This document shows positions 1-13,000 of a stretch of 64,000 nt of DNA, piece after piece. Source of the stretch: Tubulanus polymorphus (Eukaryota > Nemertea > Palaeonemertea > Tubulaniformes > Tubulanidae); assembly GCF_964204645.1 (NCBI RefSeq), contig NC_134030.1, positions 3,759,855 to 3,823,854 of the forward strand, given 5' to 3'. The notes under the pieces are model-generated. The model ran no database searches and had not been told where the DNA came from. It saw only the letters and a list, made by a program, of their open reading frames with translations. The position numbers were made by a program, and so were the translations under genes. Numbering within the stretch: the stretch's first letter is position 1; each line of letters starts with the position of its first letter.

Positions 1-3000
1 TATTGGATGAAATCTAACAGGACAAACCACAGTTTATCAAGAGAACAAAGAAGCAAGGTATGTTTATAGGTTTTAGGTGACAGCAGCCTCAAAGTTAAAA
101 GATAAAAACCACAGCACCAGCATCCACACTTCGCACATTTGACACCAACCTGCGCCATTTAAACGGATAATGACATCTTGTGTCCTTTTTGATAATTGAA
201 AAAAACTAGCGGGCCTCTATGAATTAAAACCGCGCGCCTTTTCATGAGGGGAGATTTCAAGTCATTTTATGAGATCAAATCTCGCGCCATTTTATTGGAT
301 GAAATCTAACAGGAAAAAACACAGTTTATCAAGACAACAAAGGAGCAAGGTATGTTGTAGGTTTTAGGTGACAGCAGCCTCAAAGTTAACAGATAAAAAC
401 CACAGCACCAGCATCCACACTTAACACATTTGTAAAAACTCGCGCCATTTTAATAGATGATGACATCTTGTATCCTTTTTGATATTTGAAAAACACTCGC
501 GGGCCTTTATGAAATAAAACTGCGCGCCCTTTTTATGAGATAAAATCTCGCGCCATTTTATTGGATGAAACTCCTGAAAAAAAAACCACAGTGCATCAAG
601 ACTACGCTGTAGCAAGGTATGTTTATAGGTTTTAGGTGACAGCAGCCTCAAAACTTTACAGATAAAATACAGCACCAGCATCCACACTTATCACACATTT
701 GACAAAAACTCGCGCCATTTTAATAGATGATGACATCTTGTATCCTTTTTAATATTTGAAAAATACTTGCAGGCTTTAATGAAATAAAATCTCACGCCTT
801 TCTATGAGATGAGATTTTGCGCCAGTTTATAGCATGAAATCTCGCGCCATTTTATAAGATGAAACTTCTGAAGAATAACAGCGGTGCATCATCAAGACTA
901 CACAGTAGCAATGTATGTTTATAGGTTTAAGGTGACAGCAGGCCCAAAAATTTAGAGATTGAAAACCACAGCACCAGCATCCACACTAAACACATTTGAC
1001 AAAAACTTGCGCCATTTCAATGGATGATGACATCCTGTATCCTTTTTGATAATTGAAAAAAACTAGCGGGCCTCTATGAATTAAAACTGCGCGCCTTTTC
1101 ATGAGGGGAGATTTCAAGTCATTTTATGAGATCAAATCTCGCGCCATTTCATTGGATGAAATTTAACAGGAAAAAACACAGTTTATCAAGACAACAAAGG
1201 GGCAAGGTATGTTGTAGGTTTTAGGTGACAGCAGCCTCAAAGTTAACAGATAAAAACCACAGCACCAGCATCCACACTTAACACATTTGTAAAAACTCGC
1301 ACCATTTTAATAGATGATGTCATCTTGTATCCTTTTTGATATTTGAAAAACACTCGCGGGCCTCTATGAAATAAAACTGCGCGCTCTTTTTATGAGATAA
1401 AATCTCGCGCCATTTTATTGGATGAAACTCCTGAAAAAAAAACCCACTGCATCAAGACTACGCTGTAGCAAGGTATGTTTATAGGTTTTAGGTGACAGCA
1501 GGCCCAAAAATTCAAAGATTGAAAACCACAGCACCAGCATCCACACCAAACACATTTGACAAAAACTCGCGCCATTTCAATGGATGATGACATCCTGTAT
1601 CCTTTTTGATAATCGAAAAAAAATAGCGGGCCTCTGTGAATTAAAACCACAGCACCAGCATCCACACTAAACACATTTGACAAAAACTCGCGCCATTTCA
1701 ATGGATGTTGACATCTTGTATCCTTTTTGATATTTGAAAAACACTTGCGGGCCTCTATGAAATAAAACTGCGCGCCCTTTTTATGAGATAAAATCTCGCG
1801 CCATTTTATTGGATGAAACTCCTGAAAAGAACCACAGTGCATCAAGACTATGCAGTAGCAAGGTATGTTTATAGGTTTTCGACACTTATCACACATTTGA
1901 CGCAAATTCGCGCCATTTTAATGATGACATCTTGTATCCTTTTTGATTATTGAAGAAAATACTCGCAGCTTTTAGAAAATAAAATCTCGCGCCATTTTAT
2001 GAGAATTCGCGCCATTTTATAGGATGAAATCTCTGATATAGAACCACAGTCCATATAAAAAAAAAGAAGCAAGGTATGTTGTAGGTTTTAGGTGACAGCA
2101 GCCTCAAAACTTTACAGATAAAACTACAGCACCAGCATCCACACATATCACACATTTGACGCAAACTCGCGCCATTTTAATGATGACATCTTGTATCCTT
2201 TTTGATTATTGAAGAAAATACTCGCAGCTTTTAGAAAATAAAATCTCGCGCCATTTTATGAGAATTCGCGCCATTTTATAGGATGAAATCTCTGATATAG
2301 AACCACAGTCCATCAAAATAAAACAAGGAGCAAGGTATGTTGTAGGTTTTAGGTGACGGCAGCCTCATAACTTTAAAGATAAAAACCACAGCACCAGCAT
2401 CCACACATATCACACATTTGACAAAAACTCGCGCCATTTCAATGGATGATGAGATCTTGTATCCTTTTTTATATTTGAAAAATACTTGCATGCCTCTATG
2501 AAATAAAACCCCGTGCCATTTTATGAGATGAAATCTCACGCCATTTTATGAGAATTCGCGCCATTTCATAGGATGAAATCTCTGTTATAGAACCACAGTC
2601 CATCAAAATAAAACAAGGAGCAAGGTATGTTGTAGGTTTTAGGTGACAGCAGCCTCAAAACTTGACAGATAAAACCACAGCACCAGCATCCAAACTTAAC
2701 ACTCATTTGATGAAAACTCGCGCCATTTAAATACATGATGACATCTTGTATCCTTTTTGATAATTTAATATTTGAAAAATATTTGTCGGCTTTAAAGAAA
2801 TAAAACCTCGCGCCTTTCTGCAAGAGGGGATCTCGCGCCATTTTATTGGATGAAATGTCAGAGGAAAAACCACTGTACATCAAGACTACACCGTAGCATG
2901 GTATGGTTATAGGTTTTAGGTGACAGCAGGCCCAAAAATTTAAAGATTGAAAACCACAGCACCAGCATTCACAATAAAAACACATTTGACAAAAACTCGC

Positions 3001-4630
3001 GCCAATTTAACAGATTATGACATCTTGTATCCTTTTTAATATTTGAAAAATACTTGCGGGCTTTAATGAAATAAAATCTGGCGCCTTACTATGAGATGAG
3101 ATTTTACGCCAGTTTATAGCAAGAAATCTCGCGCCATTTTATAAGATGAAACTTCTGAAGAATAACAGTGGTGCATCATCAAGACTACACAGTAGCGAGG
3201 TATGTTTATAGGTTTTAGGTGACAGCAGGCCCAAAAATTTAAAGATTGAAAACCACAGCACCAGCATTCACACTTAACATACATTTGACGAAAACTCGCA
3301 CCATTTCAATGGATGATGACATCTTGTATCCTTTTCGATATTTGAAAAATACTTGCATGCCTCTATGAATTAAAACCGCGCGCCTTTCCATGAGGGGAGA
3401 TTTCAAGTCATTATATGAGAACAAATCTCGCGCCATTTCATTGGATGGAATCAAACAGGAAAAACCACAGTTTATCAAGACAACAAAGGAGCAAGGTATG
3501 TTGTAGGTTTTAGGTAACAGCAGCTTCAAAACTTCACCGATAAAAAGAGCACAGCACCAGCATCCACACTTAACACACAATTGATGAAAACTCGCGCCAT
3601 TTTAATAGATGATGACATCTTGTATCCTTTTTGATATTTGAAAAACACTCGCGGGCCTCTATGAAATAAAACCGCGCGCCCTTTTTATGAGATAAAATCT
3701 CGCGCCATTTTATTAGATGAAACTTCTGAAGAAAAACCACACTGCATCAATACTTCACAGTAGCAAGGTATGTTTATAGGTTTTAGGTAACAGCAGCTTC
3801 AAAACTTAACAGATAAAAACCACAGCACCAGCATCCACACTTATCACACATTTGACAAAAACTCACGCCATTTTAATAGATGATGACATCTTGTATCCTT
3901 TTTAATATTTGAAAAATACTTGCGGGCTTTAATGAAATAAAATCTTGCGCCTTTCTATGAGATCAAATCTCGCGCCATTTTATTGGATGAAATCTAACAG
4001 GAAAAACCACAGTTCATCAAGTCAACAAAGGAGCAAGGTATGTTTGTAGGTTTTAGGTTTCAGCCTTAAAACTTCACCGATAAAAAGAGCACAGCACCAG
4101 CATCCACACTTAACACACGTTTGACGAAAACTCGCACCATTTTAATAGATGATTTCTTCTCGTATCCTTTTTGATATTTGAAAAATACTCTCGCGACTTT
4201 ATGAAATAAAGTTTTGACCCATTTGATGAGAGGAGATTTCGCGCCATTTTATTGGATGAAACATCTGAAGAATAACAACAATGCATCATCAAGATTACAC
4301 AGTAGCAAGGTATGTTTATAGATTTTAGGTGACAACAGAACAGCCCAAAACTTTACAGATAAAACTACAGCACCAGCAGCATCAACACTTCACACATTTG
4401 TCAAAAATTCGCGCCAATTTTAATAGATGATGACATCTTGTATCCTTTTTAATATTAACAAAATACTCCGGGCTTTTATGAAATAAAATTGCGCGCCATT
4501 TTATGAGAGATTTTAAAAGATGAAATCTCGCACCGTATTATGTGATGAATCGTGCCTTTTTAAAGGTGATTAAATCTCAGGTGAAAATCCACAGTGCATC
4601 ATGACTACGCAGTTCCAAGGTATGTTTTTT
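1..4630. repeat. Satellite array, ~290 bp monomers
   Basis: About 15-16 diverged tandem monomers fill the left edge. Each carries a marker reading CACAGCACCAGCATCCACAC, seen near 109, 401, 670, 969, 1259, 1528, 1648, 2128, 2388, 2678, 2958, 3258, 3552, 3823, 4092 and 4373, so spacing is usually 260-300 bp. Inside each monomer a shorter motif, CTCGCGCCATTTTAT, recurs two or three times, which suggests the monomer grew from a smaller unit. Blocks near 188 and 1045 match closely over several hundred bases, three monomers apart, a sign of higher-order structure. The array decays into non-repeat DNA near 4,600 and continues off the left edge. Minus-strand reading frames in it look incidental. Confidence 0.93.
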
Positions 4631-6224
4631 CTTAGGGGATGGCCCCAGACCTGCGTTCTGCGTTCAAAACGAAACCACCCACATATTCCTCTCGCTACGG
4701 GTCTCAAATTGGATATGTTCGAACTTGGGCAGACCGAGGCAATGATCATTGCCATAGTATTCATTGCTAACGCTGCCCCCACGATATCGCCTTTTGTGCT
4801 ACTCCCATCGGTACATCATAAATTTCTAGAGACGTATGTTTTCAAAGCCTTCATTAAACTGGCTAGGGGTTATCGATGAATTAGGTCGAGGGTTTCTTTC
4901 AACAGTATGCTCTTATTTTGACTTTAGAGGTGGTAGAAGAATCTGGAATAAATTTCTTCTCCTTTTTATACGGGGCATTAAAAACAGGCAGTCGATTGAC
5001 GAATGAACTGAACTTAATAAATGCATAACAAAATGGCACTTGCATCTAGTAAGCAAAACAGAGTTTCTCTTGGACCTATCACCAATCGTTCTAATCTTTG
5101 CTGTCCGGATGATGATACCCCACGGATTATGGCTTGGTTCGAATTCGTGCATCAAGTATCGAATGAGATGCGAATATTGCGAAAAGATCATTTCAATCCG
5201 TCCATAATCATAAAGAGAAAAAATAATTAAGCCTTCTTTCAAATGCTATAAATCTTTCTATTTACAACTGAGTTTGAACAATAATACATGACCTATTACA
5301 TGTAAAGTACAATCGACAAACCATACAAAATTTACATAGGTTTAACAACTTCAGGTTTAACAACTTCAGCTACCCTTCATTTGAGGAGTGTTACTCATCA
5401 ACAAATACGAAGATTAAAGTTACGAATGGTAAGTTAATTATTCTCGAGTTCTTTTCGTTGACTAATTATTACACAAAAATTTCTATATGCACAGATCTGT
5501 ACTTTCTGAAACCCTTAAATATGTGATGACGAAACAATGACTAGATTAAAAGATGGTGGACGATGTTTGGAAGATTGCGAAAATGACACTTCTATATTCA
5601 ACAATTACACAACAAAACGTAATATTCTATTATCAGAAGAACAGAAATCTTTTCTAGAGGTTTTAGTCACTAGCCGTTGGATAACATTCGTAATTTTCAA
5701 TTCATAGAAATTGTTGGTCCTAAGAAATCATCAATGGTCGTATTAGGTTATGAATGATATTGTAAGGTTTTACTGTAATGGTCAGTATTTTTTGATATGT
5801 CATGATAAATATCAATATGTACCTGAATAGGTACAATACACATTCATTCATACACTCCCTAAAATTAACATTCTAGACATACATGTATTATGCCACTCAT
5901 TGTGAGAGCAGTTTTCAGACTTTTCAAGTCAAATTAAACAGCCCCAAAGAAAATAAATAATCACATGCTTCGTATTCAACATTCATATTTCAATAAATTA
6001 AACATTATCAATTATTGATCACAGAATAATACTATAAACTAATCTAAGAGATATTACATGAAAAACACCGGTTGACTATAGTGTATCAATAACAGCAGAC
6101 TCGGCACTTCCTTAAGTCAGCAAGCAATTGGTTGAAATATTTTTCTTTCCCTAAATTAGCTGAATTCAGATACTACTCAAGTAAAATTTCAGTCCAAAAA
6201 GATCCAACCTGAACCGAGTCTACT
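4631..6224. other. Unannotated stretch beside the satellite
   Basis: No recognisable gene, domain or RNA is seen. Short open frames exist on both strands (plus 4601-4879, minus 4913-5242), but they overlap each other, have no splice-site support and match no family I know. The DNA is AT-rich and could hold decayed transposon or 3'-flanking sequence. Confidence 0.5.
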
Positions 6225-6353
6225 GGGGCCAGTTGCTCAAAAGTTGGTTAAAGATAACCGGCCGTTAAATACCATAGTAACAATGAAATTTCAATTGTCA
6301 CCATATCAACCAACCACTGGTTAACTCCAACCAACTTTTGAGCAACCGGCCCC
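6225..6353. repeat. Foldback MITE-like element
   Basis: The left end reads GGGGCCAGTTGCTCAAAAGT and the right end is its near-perfect reverse complement, ending in AACCGGCCCC. The arms are about 27 bp around an ~75 bp centre. There is no coding capacity. It lies downstream of the GRAMD1-like gene's stop codon and may be within its 3' flank. Confidence 0.8.
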
Positions 6354-6448
6354 TGGAGTATAAGCAAGTTCCAGCTATACATGATAAAGAAGGTACGTAG
6401 AGCCTGTTGCAGTTTTGCCATTTTGATTAAATATGGTATCAAGGTTTT

Positions 6449-6454
6449 TTTATT
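6449..6454 (-). promoter_or_regulatory. Candidate poly(A) signal for the GRAMD1-like gene
   Basis: TTTATT on the plus strand gives AATAAA on the minus strand, about 630 bases past the stop codon at 7086. Other AT-rich hexamers are nearby, so the site actually used is uncertain. Confidence 0.35.
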
Positions 6455-7085
6455 TCAAATCAAAACTTTCATTCATTTGAACATAAAAATGATCTGAGAT
6501 CTAAGCAACAAATTTAACGAACAATGCCCTGTGAAAAACAAGATATGCTCTAAGACACGAAAAAAAAATATTCTTTTTCCAGTAACACAAATGTTTGTTT
6601 TTTCAGTCACACAAATCGTTCGTAATTGTTTTATACGGTGAAAACATTAAATAGAAGACTCTCGAGTTTTAGAAGTAAAAACGTTATATCCCTTTATAAG
6701 TTTATATCACAATATCGCAATCTAAGCCGAAGTCTTTGGTTGCAGTTCCGTAGTCCCGCTGGACACAGGTTGATGCACTGTCTCACAGTACGCATAGCAC
6801 TCAAACCGGTTTAAAAGCCATTGATATCCATTCACAGTGTCACGCATAAATTCAAATAATCCTCATTTCAACTTCGACCGGAATATCTACTGCACTATTC
6901 TAAATCTAGCGCTCCTGCAAATATTTCTAAATTCTCTTTTTGGCATTGGTGGTTACCATAGTAAACTGTCACGAGCACAGATAGAGAGTTTGAGAGAGAG
7001 AGAGAGAGTGGCTGCCACGATCTGTAAGTTTGGAAGTACGCATACACGATACAGGAATAATTCACACGAGTCCGGGGGTAGAGTC

Positions 7086-10000
7086 TTAACTATTCGTAGC
7101 ACCACCAGATGTCGCTGTGTTGCTGGAATGCTCGCCGTGAGATCGGTCAATACTTTTCTGTAATTCAACTAACGTTGTTTTCATCTGAAATGAAGAAATA
7201 AGTTCCATACGATTGGTTAAGCTACACTGTGTATTGGACAATACATGGGCAGATTAAGGGGGTGGTCTCACAGGGATCCCTGCATTCCCACAAGAGGTTG
7301 CCCTTTTTGCCAAGACAGAGATCATTAAAATGTACAATTTGACATTCATTTCTCTCTGATATTACATATTTTCGAATAACTTTCTTCAAAAAAAAAAAAC
7401 GAACAGTGGGGAGGAAAACTTGTGGCATTTGACGAGGCTGCTTCATCCAGGAAATGCTTTATATACTTCAGGATCTCTGCCTTCCAATTTTCCTATATCC
7501 ACCCCAGCAATACGCTCTATAGTGCCTTGATACTGTGCTGCTCAACTCTATTCACAAATCAGCACTGTCAAGCCTCGAGAAGACTAACAGCTAGATTTTC
7601 ATGATTTTTGAGGCAGGATCCCCTACCCATGCTGTTTTTGTATTAAGTATCTCATACTTCCCTTGTCAGAGGATAAAAATGTGCCTTATTTCAAGAGTTA
7701 TTGCCTCCTGTCTGGTTCCACCCTGGATTTGGCACGTGTCTACAATGGATTGCCTAGATGACGCATTGAAGGTACATACCTGTTCAATTAGAGTAATAGA
7801 CGAGCCTAAAATTCCTTTCCAACGTTCCAGTTCATTGTCATGTAAATACTGCTGCGTTTTCAATAATGCTAACCATTCCTCTTTATTCTTCGGATATTTC
7901 CTAGTAGAAACAACAAAAAGAAACGGATTTCATTTCTGAATTTTTCAATTTTTTGAACGCAGAATTTGATCTCACTCATCACTCACCCTAGATCGTCGAA
8001 TCTATAATGATATTCGGCGGGGCGATGAAAACGCGCAGACTGAGACTCCAGGGTCCATAGTTTATAGTACAATAAGCCATTAAACAAAATCAATACCAAC
8101 AAACTGAAATAACCATGATTTTAGGATCTCGTTATTCAGTAAATACAGATGAGAGAATTCACATGGGGATCATTCATTTATTACGTATGCATTAAATTTG
8201 ACTTGAACATTACAGTACGCAATTGCACTTACCACTCCCCCTCCCCTAATGTGTATGTAATAAATGAATGACCCCATGGTCTTATCTGTCATTAAAAAGA
8301 ATAATTAAAATCCATGCTAATGAGAACAGAGAAAACTTGTTTAATCAAAAGCTTTGATGAACAAATTTGATTATAGATGAACAGATTTGATTATGAAATG
8401 ATAGACTAGATTTGATTTGGGTGAAGTATTCTAGCACATACTGGGGCTGAGACTAGATTATTAGTGGATTGATTAGCTATTTCTTGATTGCGGGATTGTG
8501 AAACTAATTGGAAGATCAATAACGCACAAGTGCCTCTTACCAAATGCCGAGTATTCGTACAAGCGTTTCGGCGTTTAGTCGAACTACCCATTCTTCCCTA
8601 ACGATTGCTCCTTTCATCGCAGTCGGTGGCCCGACGATTGTATTAACGTCCGGTGTAGCTCGAGACGTCACCTGATTGTCCGTGATACTTTGCCCGCGAC
8701 GTTTACGCCGTACTTTCTTTTTCACCGTCTGCTGTCCGGCCAATATGGCTGCTTTATCGGATTCATCGCGTAACTTCTCAGCTAATAACGACATAGATCA
8801 ATATCAATTAAACATAATAAGACACTAAAGTAAAACTCCAAAGGACCAATGAAAAATAGGTGTTAAAATGAATTTGGTGTTTTAAAGAATAATTTTCATT
8901 GAATTCTAGTTCAATTTCTCTTAAAGGTTTTGGCAGTTCGTGAGCAGTGGCCTTAGAAAGGGTAGCTTTAATTGAAAACTGATCTGATAAATGAGTTATC
9001 TAGACAAATCAAATCTCTTGCACATGGAGTTGAGGGACTATTCAAAACGATTGTACGCAAAATTGCGTTGATTTTTGCTGAACATGCTTCGACCCAACAA
9101 CGTAATTTTCAAGTATGATGTCCATAGGGAGCAGTGGCCAATGATCCAAAATGTTGAGAACATTAACTAGTATTTGGAAGATCTGAAAATCCAGGGCTCA
9201 CATAAATGATTGATAAAAGGACTTACCCAACATTTGAAAATGTTCGTTCAATCCTATTGTGCAGTTCTTGTCGATGATTCCTGGATAATAAATATAGACT
9301 ATTATTTGACTATTGTAAGAGGAAGCGAATTAGACGATAACAGCTGCAGGTATTGATATGACTGGGGTGGGGGCGGGGGGGGTTGCGGATGGGGGGAGGT
9401 AAATAAGATATCAGCCTGATGTCCCACTCCATTCTTTTCACAGCTCAGAACTGTGTAACCGGCTTTTGAGCACCATGGCAGCACCAGATCAAAAGAACAA
9501 ATGTGACTTTCCATTAAAAAGAATATATATCTCCTTACCGCGCTGTGCATTGTAGCGAACAGAGGGGAACCTATCCATATTGGTGCCCACCATCCGTTCC
9601 AACTAAGTTCTATATGAATATATGCGTATTGATGGTCCCTGCAACACTGTGTATAATGATTGTCACCCAGCACAGAAATACATAGAAAACACATACTGCG
9701 ACTACATCAATCAGCCATAAATGCTTATATCATATTTACATTATGTATATGTAGTATATATCTGCGAGGCCCTATTTCAGCAGATGATTTCAGTGCCAAC
9801 AAAATATCATAATATATTCCATCTAAACATATGTCACATTCATATTACCGCAACTGTGGCTGTTTAAATAGTTAACCGTCTCAATTACTGAAGTCTCAAT
9901 AAACATTGTTTTAATCCAATACGCTAGCTGCTGTTATTAATATTATTACTTTCATTCCGTATGAACGTTTTCGTTCAAACTGCTGTTTAACGTTACGTAA

Positions 10001-13000
10001 TTATTGGCAATGCTTTCGATTCTGTTCTACAGCTTCTATCTTTACATACGGTGGTTTAATAACGTTTTATCGAATCCCGATTTGAAATGAAACCTTGTCT
10101 GAACTGGTTACCGACCAATTCGTACTACGTAAGTATTACATGTAAGTATTACACGTAGGAGTGATAAAAATTCCACTGGTTTCCATTCATGATGATCCCT
10201 ATTAGTGAATGATTGAGCAAATTATCATAGTGTTTAATAAGTGAACTTTTATTAGGTCAATGGGTATTCATGTACTAAGAGCTAATGAATGTTCTATTTA
10301 CATTATGTAGTAGTAGTGGAGTAGCGGAAAGGAGACAATCCTTTTGATTTGTCAGTTTTGAAATGAAGCCAAATATCCGCGTAGTATTTATTCAAGCCAA
10401 GAGATAATTCGTGGAAGTGTTTGAAGAAGTGTATTCAAAAACAAAATACCAGACTCATTGAAGTGTATTTATTTGTAGGCGGAGTTGAAATGAGTTTAAC
10501 TCAACGAACTGAACGAAAAAAATGTGAATGAATTGAGTACTAGTGTACGCGCTATTGGAATAAAGAATTCACTGCAAGCATGAAAAATTCCTAAGCAAAA
10601 TACTAGAATAGCTTCCATAAATCCCCCAATGACATCACAAGGCAAAATTAGATCAATGATTAGACGACAAAAATGAAATAAAATATTCATTATCATCATC
10701 ATCACCATGTACTATCATGTTAGTACAGTAAACCTAGCCTTACTCATAGGTTGAGTACCGACAACTTGGACAAAAATTGAATATTTTTCCGACATCCTAA
10801 TGTATTGTTGTCCTATCCTCAACTCGGACCAATCATGCCAATCCCACTCGGTCAGAATAAGGCGAGATTAACTGTATAGAGTACTTTTGTAACTATCAAT
10901 AGGATGCTGGCAATGCTACAATGGCACGTGAGGATTCAGCGATGATCCACCAGGATCGCTAGTAGCACTGGGTTACCGTGCTTCAAGTTCCTCCCATATT
11001 TCAATTAAATTTCAGTAAAATATAAACAATACACTGAGTGAGGAAGCAGATCGGATTTGGAAGCCTAAAGATCAAGTTCAAATTTCATTAAAAATTAACT
11101 GATTGTTAAAACAAATAACCCAGTGTTTTGTTGCGCCATCTGGAGAGTGCTGGTATCCCATTTCTTAAGGGCACGGGACTCGGGCACAGCTCATGTGGTT
11201 GTCCCGTGTCCATCTGGATCATTAAAGAATTGTATCTTCTCGTTACTTCGTTCTTCTTAATAGAGGATTTTAAAATACAGTGAAACCCGTTTAATCTGGA
11301 TTACGACTTAATTAGGATATCATTTACAGATAAATATATAGAAAATATGTTTGATTCAGACTTTTCATAAACCCGTTAAATTTCATAAGTCCCAAATTAT
11401 CAGAATTATGCGGGTTTAACTGTTTTTGAATAATGGATCAAATTGATCTGTGGAGGCGGCAATATTTCTTGCAAAGGTCTATATACATACAGTGTACAGT
11501 ATGCTCTGCCTAGAATCTCCAAAATGTTATCAGTATAGACAAATACCGGTATAGATTTTTGGATTTTTTCGCAGTGACAAACAGTAGGGACAGAAAATCT
11601 TTTGATTATACTACCAGTTTGAATGGATTTCTGGATAGACCTGCACTGCTATAGGAGTCTACTGTTGAAAAATAATACAAACCTTTCACCATTCCCCAGA
11701 CGGATTTCTTGTACACGATTTCACTGGTGACTTTCAGACGACATTTCAACGTATTGACGCGCGTAATGCAGTATCTATTCAGAATACCGAATGAATCTCC
11801 GTACGGAATGCGACCATTTATAGTTTCACAATCTATCACATAGATCACTCCCGGTTTACTGTGCGAGTAATACAACTGCAATTAAGAACATGGAAAGGAG
11901 GATTAATTTCTTGCATATTTAATCATAAATTTCTATGGGACCGTTCATGTGTAAGCCATAGCTTGGACCTTAATGTCAAAAAGCATAAACTCTATCTGCG
12001 TACATAGCTCTAGTCAGTGTTTAAAACAAAGCGTACCGGTACGTATTTGATGAATCAAAATGCAATAGTATTTGACTTGTATATGTAACAGGTTGACATC
12101 AAAATCCTAGATGATTTTGTCTATGCCACCCTCTATGTTTAGATTATACGGCTAGACACGTTTAGAACAAAACTGACTTTGACCTAAACCTGGGGCTTTT
12201 TATTGGGTAATGTAACTAAAGCCGCCATCACACAAGCATTTTTGCCAAATTTGGCCCGTGCCAAAAATGTCGGACCAGGCCCGAGCCAAATTTTAGCACC
12301 AGACAAATGATTGCATTTGAATTGCAACTGGCACCGGAAATGATCCACTTCGCTTTGTTTGAGCATTGTTTAGTATCGAGTGAATGGTTTGTGTGTGAAC
12401 GCGCTCTCTAATTAGGCACGGGCCAAATTTGGCCCGAGCCTGATCCGTGCCAATTTGGCCCGGGCCAAATCGTCCCGTGTGATCGTGGCTTAAGATGGTG
12501 AAACATTGCTTACCTAAGGTAGGAAGTTATCAACAATGCAGTGCAATGTGCGCACACAAGGCAGAACCTTAAAATTATGCTCAATTTTTATTTACATACA
12601 TACTCTATGAATGGTCCGTATAGATTATTACAAACACACAGTGAATAAGAATTTGGACTTAAATATTTGCTCAAATTTTAACGGGTTATTTCACAGCTGT
12701 CATGCTGGTTTATATTCTCTGAATGAACGGTACCTGTTTCTCAGTTGTGGTCGCTACTTTCGGCCCGAACGAAGCGTTCAGAGTAACCGTGTACGTTATC
12801 TCCCTGTTTCGGTCGCCATTTGCATCCGTTTCATCTTGCCACGGATTCAAAATCAAATCTGAATGAAATAATCATGCTTTTTTTCTAAACTTTCAAATAC
12901 ATACATAGTAGCTAGAATGTCTCGGGAGCGTGGGCACCAATAGAAATGATATCTCAATAATACAGTAGAATAGCCACACTCAGAAATGGAGAAATTGATA

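Noticed and set aside
1390-2985. Long minus-strand reading frames across the satellite, up to 171 codons
   Set aside because: They follow the repeat period, repeat the same peptide with frame breaks, and have no start context, domain or splice sites. They are by-products of a tandem array.
4601-4879. Plus-strand frame of 92 codons next to the satellite
   Set aside because: It overlaps an equally open frame on the other strand, has no recognisable motif, and begins within decayed satellite sequence.
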